Below are positions 12,852-22,940 of a stretch of 64,000 nt of DNA, piece after piece. The DNA is taken from assembly GCA_031769625.1 (NCBI GenBank), contig JAUIMM010000178.1:27670001-27734000 (forward strand). The letters are read 5' to 3'. The stretch comes from Taudactylus pleione (Eukaryota > Chordata > Amphibia > Anura > Myobatrachidae). Numbering within the stretch: position 1 is the stretch's first letter; each line of letters opens with the position of its first letter. The position numbers and the translations under genes were made by a program. A model generated the notes under the pieces. The model searched no databases. It saw only the letters and a list, made by a program, of their open reading frames with translations, and was not told where the DNA came from.

Positions 12852-13401
12852 GGGCCTGATTCAGAGCTGAATGCTCTGACCAGAGCACTCGCTCTGAATC
12901 AGGGCCCTCCTCCACGAAAATGGAGCGGCCTCCTGGCCGCTCGTATAGCTGTGGGTGACCACCCACAGCATATGCGAGCCGCCAAAAAGATGGTTGCGAT
13001 GGTCTTGACCATCGTGACCATCGGACTTGCGACGGAGACCCTGCGGTAGGGTCTCCCTGCCACAAGCGCTGGAGTGATTTTGGCTCTATCAGAGCCAAAA
13101 TCACTCCCACTGACATCACTAGTGATGTCAGTGGGGCCGGCTTCAGACGGTAGAAATTCCCATGGGAATGCCTCCGTCTGGCAGGCACGCCCCTGGCACA
13201 CCCACCAAAGGGGGCGTGCTGTCAATCAACATCAACAGCACGCCCCCTCTGGTACGAGACCAAGAGTGATGGAAAGTCCGTCGCTCCCCGGGTCTCGCGC
13301 ATGCGCACAACGGAGCTCCCTCCGTCGTGCGCATGCGCAGTGGGGAACATCGATCCGCTTGCGAGCGTATTGACACTCACGAGCAGGTCTGAATGACCCC
13401 C
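12852..13401. mobile_element. Multi-hairpin MITE, copy 1
   Basis: The element is bounded by TTA on both sides (12849-12851 and 13402-13404), the usual Harbinger target. Ends gggcctgattcag and ctgaatgaccccc are inverted. The interior is a chain of about ten back-to-back hairpins, for example 12852-12907, 12921-12941, 12939-12979, 12990-13022, 13036-13056, 13073-13105, 13106-13135, 13209-13246 and 13298-13339. Most arms are perfect or nearly so, with loops of only 2-8 bases. No frame looks coding. The related copy at 33314-33860 is almost the same length. Confidence 0.8.
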
Positions 13402-14128
13402 TTAGTGTAGGGGTATCCTTGCTGCCACTGCCACTGCTGAAGTGAATTTACTGCTCAGCCTGGATAATAAGATGGGAAGTAGCCAATAGCCTATTGCTAG
13501 GCCATGAGGTACAATTCCTCCAGCCAGTGGGATTAACTGCTCGTATCAAATCAATTAGTAAAGGAGGCGGGTATTGAAAGACCTACCTGAAGTGTACATT
13601 GGCAGGACTTTCATCTAATTGTTATGTCATGTTAAATTGTATGTCAGTCATGTGGTATGCCGTACTTAGTTTTACAGCTAGCCCATACCGGTATCAACAT
13701 ATAAAGAAAAATAATAATAAAAGGAAGTAGATTTTAAATGATGGCATATAAAAGGAAAAAATCTATATGGGGAATAGACTTTGAATAAACATATTATAAT
13801 GGTACTAAAGATAAAAGGTAAATAAAAATACATTAATAATAAATAATAGAAGTAAGACAATTATAATAAAAATATAATAAATAATGAATAATAAATAGTA
13901 TTAACTCAGAAGGATTTATTATCCCATAATTTAAGTTATTGTTTGTCAATAATTAATTATTATTATTATTTTCTCTCTCACCACTATATGAGTCATAAAT
14001 AAATATAAGGAACATTACATAATCAAACCATGATATGGTGGTATTTATTAATATTAATTGATCCTCTAAAATAGGGTCATGTAGCTACTAAGCTGTTATA
14101 ATTATCTAGTCCAGTGTGTATAAGCATA
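13402..14128. other. No gene seen; very AT-rich
   Basis: The stretch 13680-14090 is dominated by ataataa-type low-complexity sequence. No coding or terminal-repeat signal was seen. Confidence 0.5.
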
Positions 14129-14130
14129 TA

Positions 14131-15392
14131 CAGTCAGGTGCATAAATATTGGGACATTGACAGAATTTTCATATTTGGGCCTCTATTCACCACCACAATA
14201 GCTTTGAAATGAAACAAACAAGATGTGCTTTAACTTCAGACTTTCAGATTTAATTTGAGGGTAATTACATCCAAATCAGGTGAACGGTGTAGGAATTACA
14301 ACGGTTTCTATATATGCCTCCCACTTTTTAAGGGGCCAAAAGTAATGGGACTATCAACTCAAAAGCTATTTCATGGACAGTGGTGGGCTATTCCCTCATT
14401 ATTTCATTATCAATTAAGCAGGTAAAAGGTCTGGAGTTGATTCTAGGTGGGACATTTGCATTTGGAATCAGTTGCTGTCGACTCTCAATATGAGATCCAA
14501 AGAGCTGTCACTATCAGTGAAGCAAGCCATCATTAGGCTGAAAAATCAAAACAAACCCATCAGAGAGATAGCAAAAACATTAGGTGTGGCCAAATTAACT
14601 GTTTGGAACATTCTTAAAAAGAAAGAACGCACCGGAGAGCTCAGCAACAGCAAAAGACCCGGAAGACCACAGAAAACAACTGTGGTGGATGACAGAAGAA
14701 TTATTTCACAACAGTTGGCCAAATCAAGAACACTCTCCAGGAGGTAGGTATATATGTGTCAAAGTCAACAATCAAGAGAAGACTTCACAAGAGTGAATAT
14801 AGAGGGTTCACCACAAGATGTAAACCATTGGTGAGCCTAAAAAACAGGAATACCAGATTAGAGTTTGCCAAACAACATCTAAAAAAGCCATTACAGTTCT
14901 GGAACAGCATCCTATGGACAGATGAGACAAAGATCAACTTATACCAGAGTGATGGGAAGAGAAGAGTATGTAGAAGGAAAGGAACTGCTCATGATCCAAA
15001 ACATACCACCTCATCAGTGAAGCATGGTGGTGGCCAGTGTCATGGCGTGGGCATGTATGGCTGCCAATGGAACTGGTTCCCTTGTATTTATTGATGATGT
15101 GACTGCTGACAAAAGCAGCAGAATGAATTCTGAAGTGTTTCGGGCAATATTATATGCTCATATTAGTCAAATGCTTCATTACTTTTGGCCCCTTAAAAGT
15201 GGGAGGCACATATAGAAACTGTTGTAATTCCTACACTGTTCACCTGATTTGGATGTAATTACCCTCAAATTAAATCTGAAAGTCTGCAGTTATAGCACAT
15301 ATTGTTTGTTTCATTTCAAAGCCATTGTGGTGGTGAATAGAGGCCAAAATATGAAAACTCTGTCAATGTCCCAATATTTATGCACCTGACTG
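14131..15392 (+). mobile_element. Tc1-family DNA transposon with long inverted repeats
   Basis: TA dinucleotides flank the element at 14129-14130 and 15393-15394. It starts cagtcaggtgcataaat and ends with the reverse complement. The inverted repeats run about 220 bases (14131-14352 and about 15170-15392), each repeating a related word at its inner end in the IR/DR fashion known for Tc1-type elements. The transposase frame lies between, but its 3' part is missing and coding sequence runs straight into the right repeat. Confidence 0.9.
14490..15215 (+). pseudogene. Tc1 transposase, frameshifted and 3'-deleted
   Basis: From the methionine at about 14490 the product begins MRSKELSLS and contains a homeodomain-like helix-turn-helix (IREIAKTLGVAKLTVWNIL, about residues 30-50) followed by the GRPQKT linker. 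The frame stops at about 14747 and resumes at 14756. There the TIKRRLH DNA-binding segment and the first catalytic aspartate in ILWTDETKINL are visible. A further shift gives the AWACMAANGTG block. The region with the second aspartate and the final glutamate or aspartate is absent, because the right repeat follows at 15170. The enzyme cannot be active. Confidence 0.85.
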
Positions 15393-15399
15393 TATAAAT

Positions 15400-16556
15400 A
15401 TATATAGATATTGTACCAGTAAAAAGCACTTTTAGAGTGATATGAAATTTACAAGCGATCACCAAAATGTGTATCACATCTAATAAAGAGACACATAGTT
15501 CATCACCCTGAACAACAGTCCATGAACTGATCCCACTGTCTAGAGAATGGATACAAGAACCATATATGTCCACTGTAGTCACACAGGATATACTACGGAC
15601 AGCCTCCTTCTTCCTCCTTCTAGATCCTAATAATGGATTTCTGTAGAAATGAAAGTGCCATCCACCGCCTGATCACTCAGTGCAGTCAATAAACCAGAGC
15701 ATAGGATGACACATAGAAAATAGAACAACGATAGTGCAGATTCCTTTTTAAAATGACACAGTTTTAATCACAGATAACACTAACAAGATCAAGAATCAAT
15801 AAAAGCATATACAGATCTCCTCTGGTCAGAATTGGCAGGTGAGTCCCAGCAGCTGTCAGCACCAAGTCCCAGATGGAATAAGGGATAGTGGTACCTGGTT
15901 CCGGATACCTAAGTCCAACTTAGGGGATGACACCACTGGCACATCCGGCACTGAAAACACTAGGAGTCCAAAAGGTAATGAGTCATGTTTAATGCATTTC
16001 AGACCCTGTGGTCCTTCATCAGAAGCGTGTATGGCTCAAGTCAGTCTCTCCTTATATACCCTGTTGGTGCTTACACCTGTTCCCTCTAACAATCAGCAGC
16101 ATTCACTAGCTCCACAGTCCAGTCCTAATACAGGATATCGGGGTGCATTCCACCGTTACCCAGAAGTCACGGGTTTGCATTCCATAGTTACCCAGAAGTC
16201 ACGTGTTTGCGTTCCAACTTGCTCTGATCACATGATATATGCACAGAATATATAGACACATGACTTATATATAGAATTTTGTAGTTACTTTCCACCAGAT
16301 AGCAGTCCCTTAGTTTAATGTCCACATATAATCATAAATCCATTGTATAAAGACCCAAAACATAAAAGAAACAACAATTAAAATACATACATAGACATGG
16401 TAGCAGCAGTCATAGAATATATTTAGACAGTATTAGATTAGTGCAAATCCCATGCAAGAAAGTTGCAAAAAGAGTGAATATAAAATATTTTTAATATAAA
16501 AAGGTTTGTTAATAAATACTTAAATAATTAAAATATTATTACCCAAAACCCTGTAT
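15400..16556 (-). repeat. PLE pseudo-LTR copy 1 (downstream, direct)
   Basis: It shares the taccagtaaa, acaagcgatcacc, gaacaacagtcc, gatcctaataatgg and agatctcctctgg blocks with 19920-20650. A 3' part (about 16140-16470) is missing from copy 2 but present inverted in copy 3. Plus-strand open frames here (15839-16255) and their cognates in the other copies are non-coding repeat sequence. Confidence 0.85.
15980..16037 (-). ncRNA. Hammerhead ribozyme, PLE copy 1
   Basis: The minus strand has the type I order: stem I strand gagccat, an internal loop, ctt, core CUGAUGA, stem II with loop acag, GAA, then the self-complementary AUGCAU as a minimal stem III, U at the cleavage position, and the returning stem I strand. 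The core is fully canonical. The distal stem I strand reads atgactc, giving one mismatch with gagccat, and the proximal aag is aaa. Hammerheads with very short stem III are known from PLE pseudo-LTRs. Confidence 0.7.
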
Positions 16557-17063
16557 TTAGGTGAGGAAACATTTCAACTCAAACTCACCACTGAGCCCCT
16601 TGGGCATAAGAGTCCCCAGTTGGTGAATCCATTTCATCTCATTTTGAGAGAGGTGTTTTTCAATATCTTGTGTTCTCCACTTAGAGAGGATTTGTTGGAT
16701 ACCTATAAAACTCTTAATAATTTTTTCTTTCCCTTCATGATATTTTTTAAAATGTGAGGAGACTGCATGTGTTTCCAGGCCCTTATGGATGTTATAGATG
16801 TGATCCACTAACCTTACTTTTAGGTTGCAGCTTGTCTTACCAACAGAAATGAGCCCACATTCACACTCAAGAATGTAAATCACATTCCTAGATGAACAAG
16901 TAACAAATTCCCTATTTGGGTATTTAATTCCTTTCACCTCAAAATCTGTTATTTTACAATTAGTAGATTTCACAGTTTTACACATCAAACAGTCCCCACA
17001 CCGATAAAAACCTTTCGATCTTATACTTTGTCTAGTTTCATAATCTAGACTGCTTTTCACCAA
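16557..17063 (-). pseudogene. PLE GIY-YIG endonuclease domain
   Basis: A 168-codon frame. A cysteine-rich linker (CGDCLMCKTV, about residues 22-31) precedes FVTCSSRNVIYILECEC, then LISVGKTSCNLKVRLVDH, which is the GIY-YIG core and its downstream arginine in PLE form. The glutamate-bearing region and the terminal GEFELKCF block follow. This domain nicks target DNA to start reverse transcription. The frame starts inside the coding region, so upstream parts lie in other frames. It is the best preserved piece of the element. Confidence 0.85.
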
Positions 17064-17099
17064 TTGGTTTTTAAGTGCTGGTGCTCTTCTATAAATAAA

Positions 17100-18768
17100 T
17101 AAGGGTTTTCAGGTAAGACTTTCCCTATGATGGAATCCTGTTGCAAAAGTTTTCAATTGTTCCTAAACACTTTCTCAATCTCTTTGAAGGAAGTATTGTA
17201 CTGAGTAATGAATGCCCTTTGAGCATTATCATTAGGTTCCTTTTTATTTTTAAGCAACTCAGTCCATTCTATCTGATTGATTCTCTCTTTGGCATGGAGC
17301 CTGTCCGCTACCTCATTAATCTGTTGTTCACAGATTTCCTTTTCTGTGCAGTTCCTCTCTGCTCTTATAAACTGGCTAAATGGTATCCCATCCAGTCAGT
17401 TTGCATGCAGGTTACTCTCCCTATCTATGACACTATTTGCATCAGTTTCTTTCCTATAGGTTTTGGTATTCACCTGTCCATCATTAATATAGATGCTAAG
17501 ATCTAGAAAGGACACTTCTTCATTGTTACAATTGAAGGTCAATTTAATCAAACAGGTGTTAGTATTTAAATCATTGCAAAAAATGGAGATATTGTCTTTA
17601 CTTCCCCTACAAATAAAAAATATATCATCTATAAATGCTGTGTCTTCCCAGTATGCTGTAAATAAATTGGTGTAACTGGGGGCAAACCTAGTGCCCATGG
17701 CAGTGCCTATCTGCTATAGATAGAAAGACCCATCAAAATAAAAATAATTGTTAAGTAAAATAAATTGGATACTTTGAAGGATAAATGTTTTTAGAGAGTC
17801 TTCAATTTCACTTAGATCTAAAAAATATGATATTGCTTCTATACCTTGTCTAACTTGATTATTGTGTACAAAGTACTCACATCTGCTGTACATAACACAT
17901 CAACTTCTTGCCAATTATATTCTGAAATCTTCTGTAGGATGTCCCCTGTATGTTTTAGATACACTTTAGTAGTTTGCACAATGGGTTGAAGATGGAAGTC
18001 AACCATAGCTGAGAGATTACTAGTCAAACTGTTACACCCCAATATAATGGGGCCACCTGGAGGGTGGAGGGGGTCCTTATGAATTTTTGGAAGAATATAC
18101 AATGTTGGAATGGATGGATTCTTTATATTAAGAAATTCTCACTCACTTTTTGAAATAACTCCCTTTGTAAGGGCCTGAGTGGTTAATTCAGATAAAGCCT
18201 GACTATTTTTTACTGTTGGATCACTTTTCAATTTCTTATAAGTTGATCCATCATTTAATTGTTTATAAATCTCATCCATGTATTCTTCCTTTTTCATAAG
18301 GACCACACCTCCACCCTTATCAGCAGGTTTAATTATTATTTCCTTATCTCGTTTTAGGGATCTCACTGCTTCAAAATCTTTTTTATTCAGATTAAGTTTC
18401 TTACTGGAGTTGGTCTTTTGAAATATTTGATCTACTTCTTGACATGCTATTTTATTAAAGCAATCAATATTGCTTCCTTTAGATTGTACAGGATAGAAGG
18501 TCGATGGAGGTCTAACACCAATACGATTTAAAGGTCTCTCTATTATGTCTGTATCTTTTTCTTTATTTAAAAAGAAACATTTGACCATAAGTTTACAGAC
18601 AAATTTTTGAATATCTAAAAAGACATTAAACGAGTTTGGATTATTTGAAGGAGCAAATTTGAGATCTTTCAGCAACACCCCTTTTTCATTTTCAGTCAAA
18701 ACCTTATCTGTTAAGTTAAAATTTTTACCTCCTATATTACTATTAATAGCATTAAAACCTGTTTCCAC
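17100..18768 (-). pseudogene. PLE reverse transcriptase
   Basis: A 209-codon frame (18139-18768) holds the segment that precedes the RT core, ending IIIKPADKGGGVVLMKKEEY, a hallmark of this class. The next frame (17839-18102) gives LPKIHK with the GGPI block, and ADVSTLYTII, which is RT motif A with its aspartate. A third frame (17396-17698) gives MGTRFAPSYTNLF and FIDDIFFICRGS, which is motif C with the paired aspartates. Stops and shifts separate these pieces. Reverse transcriptases of this class are related to telomerase RT. Catalytic residues survive but the protein is not continuous. Confidence 0.85.
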
Positions 18769-18769
18769 A

Positions 18770-19773
18770 GGTACTTGGATGTCAACATCTCAATTTCCTA
18801 GTTTAGATTTGTCTTCTATTTTTTATGGTTTCCAGCTCTTTTACCTCTCCATGTTTTCTTATAGTTTAAAACTTGTGGAATCTTTTCCTTCTGGGGGTTC
18901 TGGGGTCCCTCTTCAAAAAAGACATATTAGATGTAGATGGACACTCTCCCATATTGTCCTTTTAATGGTGTGAATCTATTATGTGTCCTTACATTTAATG
19001 GAAAATATTGTCATTGTTTTCTATTCTCCATATATCTGTCAGGATAATTTGAATTTCTCACACCTGTATTTCTGTCTTGATAGGAATGATTATATCTTCC
19101 CATTCTATTACCTCTTTGGTAGCTATTTGACATATGGTCTCTCCCCATATCCAAATTTCTATTACTCGTTCTTTTTCTCCAAAAGGGGGTTCTATTCAAT
19201 TATGGCATATTTGCAGTACCTCTAAATTTACTACTAATGGTGGGTGTTAGTATTTGAGTATCTATTCTAGGAGAAATTAGACAATTCTTATCCCTCATAT
19301 ACTTTTTCAGTTTTTTTCTGCCTAAGTTCTTTAGAACTTTTATCTATTTTTAGGAGAAGGTCCCTCTCAAGCTCCCTAAATTATTTTGAATCCTTAAATG
19401 GTTCAGCCATCATTTGCAAATCAGTAATTTCATCACTTAATTTACACAGATGTTTTCTTCTTTCTTTTATAATTAAATTGATCAAACAAAATGAACAGGC
19501 TTTCAGGGTTAACTCCCACTCTTTTTTGAAACTTATATCAGATGATTCAAAAGTGACAGGTTTAACAATTTGTAAGCCCTTGGGAATTATTTCTGCAGCT
19601 TGATAAGGTTCAAGCATAACCACCTCCCACCAGACCTTATTTTCTTTGATCATTACTGTTTCTAATTTCTTAAAAACAGAACTCAAATCCTCATCAATTA
19701 ATTCAATATCATCATTTAAGTCTAAAAAAGTGTTCTTAATTAAATCATTCCTAGTTTCCCTAAATGCAAACAT
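18770..19773 (-). pseudogene. PLE N-terminal coding region
   Basis: The 130-codon frame at 19381-19773 is lysine- and glutamate-rich and probably coiled-coil (ETRNDLIKNTFLDLNDDIEL, then a KKEWELTLKACSFCLINL segment). It lies where PLE proteins have a poorly conserved N-terminus. The 18770-19380 stretch is an arginine- and asparagine-rich linker in several broken frames. No motif assigns a function beyond position. The start codon at 19773 is the first methionine after the pseudo-LTR and is a reasonable but unproven start. Confidence 0.6.
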
Positions 19774-19799
19774 GTTTGCTGCAATCTTCCAAGCAGGAT

Positions 19800-20715
19800 G
19801 AAAACGTAGACAGTAAGGGAAGAAATAGCTTGGAAGAGTGTGCAGTAAGACTCAAAGGCAGCTAACTGCCAGTACAAAAGAAGTACACACCCAGATACTT
19901 TGAGATAAATACAGAAATATTGATATTGTACCAGTAAAATGCTCTTTTAGAGTGACATGAAATTTACAAGCGATCACCAAAGTGTGTATCACATCTAATA
20001 AAGAGACACACAGTTCATCACCCTGAACAACAGTCCATGAACTGATCCCTCTGTCAAGAGAGTGGATCCAAGAACCATATATGTCCACTGTAGTCACACA
20101 GGACACACTACGGACAGCCTCCTTCTTCCACCTTATAGATCCTAATAATGGATTTCTATAGAAAAGAAAGTGCCTTCCAGCTCCTGATCACTCAGTGCAG
20201 TCAATCAACCAGAGCATAGGATGACACATAGAAAATAGAACAACGATAGTGCAGATTCCTTTTTAAAATGACACAGTTTTAACCACAGATAACACTTACA
20301 AGATCAAGAATCAATAAAAGCATATACAGATCTCCTCTGGTCAGAATTGGCAGGTGAGTCCCAGCAGCTGTCAGCACCAAGTCCCAGATGGAAAAAGGGA
20401 TAGTGGTACCTGGTTCCGTATACCTAAGTCCACCATAGGGGATGATACCACTGGCACAGCCGGCACTGAAAACACTAGGAGTCCAAAAGGTAATGAGCCA
20501 TGCTTAATGCATTTCAGACCCTGTGGTCCTTCGTCAGAAGCGTGTATGGCTCAAGTCAGTCTCTCCTTATATACCCCATTGGTGCTCACACCTGTTCCCT
20601 CTAACAATCAGCAGCATTTGCTAGCTGCACAGTCCAGTCCTAATACAGGATATTAGGGTGCAAAAAGAGTGAATATAAAATATTTTTAATATAAAAAGAT
20701 TTGTTAATAAATACT
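19800..20715 (-). repeat. PLE pseudo-LTR copy 2 (upstream, direct)
   Basis: Direct copy of 15400-16556 with an internal deletion: the sequence jumps at about 20653 from tacaggatat to gtgcaaaaagagtg, skipping what is 16138-16470 in copy 1. It contains a TATA-like cttatata (minus strand, 20566-20573) and an intact hammerhead. Confidence 0.85.
20495..20552 (-). ncRNA. Hammerhead ribozyme, PLE copy 2
   Basis: The best copy. On the minus strand gagccat pairs perfectly with atggctc, ctt pairs with aag, the core is CUGACGA (allowed at the variable position), stem II closes over acag, GAA is followed by palindromic AUGCAU, and U occupies the cleavage site. The expected cut is after that U, just before aag. 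A minimal stem III suggests action as a dimer or within a longer transcript. Confidence 0.8.
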
Positions 20716-20745
20716 TAAAAATATTTTATATTCACTCTTTTTGCA
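20656..20745. repeat. Palindromic junction between pseudo-LTR copies 2 and 3
   Basis: A gtgcaaaaagagtgaatata word on the left is followed after about 45 bases by its reverse complement, so the two pseudo-LTRs meet head to head through a near-perfect hairpin. The same word occurs once at 16468-16487 in copy 1. Confidence 0.85.
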
Positions 20746-21150
20746 CCTTTCTTGCATGGGATTTGCACTAATCTAAAACTGTCTAAATGTATTCTATGAC
20801 TGCTTCTACCATGTCTATGTATGTATTTTAGCTGTTTTTTCTTTTATATTTTGGGTCTTTATACAATGGATTTATGATTATATGTGGACATTAAACTAAT
20901 GGACTGTTATCCAGAGGAAAGTAACTACAAAATTCTATATATAAATCATGTTTCTATATATTCTGTGCATATATCACGTGATTGGAGCCACTTGGAATGC
21001 AAATACGTGACTTCCGGGTAACTATGGAATGCAAACCCGTGACTTCCGGGTGACGGTGGAATGCACCCAGATATCCTGTATTAGGACAGGACTGTGCAGC
21101 TAGCGAATGCTGCTGATTGTTAGAGGGAACAGGTGTGAGCACCAATGGGG

Positions 21151-21158
21151 TATATAAG
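21151..21158 (+). promoter_or_regulatory. TATA-like box upstream of hammerhead
   Basis: TATATAAG lies about 14 bases before the hammerhead 5' strand. The same box precedes the other two hammerheads on the minus strand (about 16051-16058 and 20566-20573). Conservation across three copies suggests a promoter within the pseudo-LTR. This is inference; no start site is shown. Confidence 0.4.
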
Positions 21159-21171
21159 GAGAGACTGACTT

Positions 21172-21229
21172 GAGCCATACACGCTTCTGACGAAAGACCA
21201 CAGGGTCTGAAACATGTTAAGCATGGCTC
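21172..21229 (+). ncRNA. Hammerhead ribozyme, PLE copy 3
   Basis: Plus-strand version: gagccat and atggctc pair, ctt and aag pair, core CUGACGA, stem II agacc with ggtct (perfect), GAA, palindromic ACAUGU, U at the cleavage site. Relative to the other copies stem III changed from AUGCAU to ACAUGU and remains self-complementary, and stem II changed to a better pairing. Confidence 0.75.
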
Positions 21230-21934
21230 ATTACCATTTGGAGTCCTAGTGTTTTCAGTGCCGGCTGTCCTAGTGGTATCATCCCCTAAGGTGGACTTAG
21301 GTATGCGGAACCAGGTACCACTATCCCTTATTCCATCTGGGACTTGGTGCTGACAGCTGCTGGGACTAACCTGCCGATTCTGACCAGAGGAGATCTGTAT
21401 ATGCTTTTATTGATTCTTGATCTTGTAAGTGTTATCTGTGATTAAAACTGTGTCATTTTAAAAAGGAATCTGCACTATCGTTGTTCTATTTTCTATGTGT
21501 CATCCTGTGCTCTGGATGATTGACTGCACTGAGTGATCAGGCGGTGGATGGCACTTTCATTTCTACAGAAATCCATTATTAGGATCTAGAAGGAGGAAGA
21601 AGAAGCCTGTCTGTAGTGTATCCTGTGTGACTACAGTGGACATATATGGTTCTTGTATCCACTCTCTTGACGGAGGGATCAGTTCATGGACTGTTGTTCA
21701 GGGTGATGAACTGTGTGTCTCTTTATTAGATGTGATACACACTTTGGTGATCGCTTGTAAATTTCATGTCATTCTTAAAGCGCATTTTACTGGTACAATA
21801 CCTATATTTCTGTATTTATCTCAAAGTATCTGGGTGTGTACTTTTTTTGTACTGGCATTTAGCTGTCTTTGAGTCTTATTGCACACTCTTCCAAGCTATT
21901 TCTTCCCTTAATATATAAATATATAGACAAACAC

Positions 21935-21936
<2 letters not shown>

Positions 21937-21969
<33 letters not shown>
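21937..21969. repeat. (AT)n microsatellite
   Basis: Uninterrupted alternating AT run of about 33 bases. Confidence 0.95.
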
Positions 21970-21972
<3 letters not shown>

Positions 21973-22940
21973 TCGTACAACACACATATACATGCACATA
22001 CACAAACACACTTACACATGAATCGGTATAGAGACTTTTTCTAATCATCCTTCCTATAAACAGAGGCAAACCTATATCATCACTGGTATATAGTAAAGTT
22101 CATAAATGCAGTGGTATTATATTTCTCCCTAATAGAATTATTAAAAAGTTAGTTCTGCAATGAAACATACAGTATAAATTGTGGTTTGTGTATCATAAAG
22201 GAATGGGGAATGTGCTGGAGTGTTAACCTGGTGTAAAGGTAAAATAAAACTATTCAGAAAAAACTTAAGATATATTGAAGTGTTGAATCTACATAGTATT
22301 ATTAACTATGTACCCTCAGTTACATGTCTTCAAATAAAAGTGCTTTATGTTTAATATGTTGAAATCAGGTGTGTGTGTATTTAATAGTGTCCTTAACATA
22401 TGTCAAAATGATCTTCGATAAACTTATTAGAGGTAACAAATTATTTGAATTAACAAAAAAGGGGGGGTGAGGGTTGTGAAAAACTATATATAAGTGACCC
22501 ATGCTATGTTAGGACCTGCATAGCATGGTTTTAATAGGATTAATAGGATAAATATCCATATAAAATAATTAATGTGGGCTGTTTGTAGTATCATATAGGT
22601 GATATATATCATAAAGGAATACTTACTATATTAATTGGCTAAGATTGTGATATATGTAATATATTGTGTAAGTCTCTTACACCGGTTAATGCATTACTAT
22701 ATTGAAAAGACTATTGTGTGGTAAACATTTTTAGAAGAAAGATTATTGCACTCTTGTTGAACCATACGTAATGTTAATATCAGGTTATATTATTCCTTAT
22801 ATTCCTTATAAATGACATTACCTGATTAGTATTCCAATTAGAGGCTGGGAGTATGTATGTTGTTCACCATATCAGAGATCCATCAGATCAAAGATATCCA
22901 GAGGAGAGAGAGGAAAAACAACACCCTTTTATATTAATGA
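21970..22940. other. No gene seen
   Basis: AT-rich sequence without recognisable coding, terminal repeat or tandem structure. Confidence 0.45.

Larger units (their letters stand above)
15400..21900 (-). mobile_element. Penelope-like retroelement with three pseudo-LTR copies
   Basis: A leftward coding block (16557-19773) carries the domains of Penelope-like elements: an N-terminal region, a telomerase-related reverse transcriptase and a C-terminal GIY-YIG endonuclease. It lies between two direct pseudo-LTRs (15400-16556 and 19800-20715), with a third, inverted copy at 20716-21900. Tandem plus inverted partial copies are characteristic of this class. Each pseudo-LTR holds a hammerhead ribozyme preceded by a TATA-like box. 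The left pseudo-LTR abuts the Tc1 element, so the Tc1 insertion may have gone into the PLE edge. All frames are broken. Confidence 0.85.
20716..21900 (+). repeat. PLE pseudo-LTR copy 3 (inverted)
   Basis: Reverse complement of 15400-16556, retaining the segment deleted in copy 2. It extends to about 21900 with gagtcttattgcacactcttcc, which matches (inverted) 19825-19855 beside the N-terminal coding region. Confidence 0.85.

Noticed and set aside
12852..13401. CRISPR array or tRNA cluster in the hairpin region
   Set aside because: The hairpins differ in sequence, there is no constant repeat with spacers and no cloverleaf; the genome is eukaryotic.
15839..16255. 138-codon plus-strand frame with relatives at 20354 and 20954
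   Set aside because: It lies antisense in the PLE pseudo-LTR and the relatives are the other pseudo-LTR copies.
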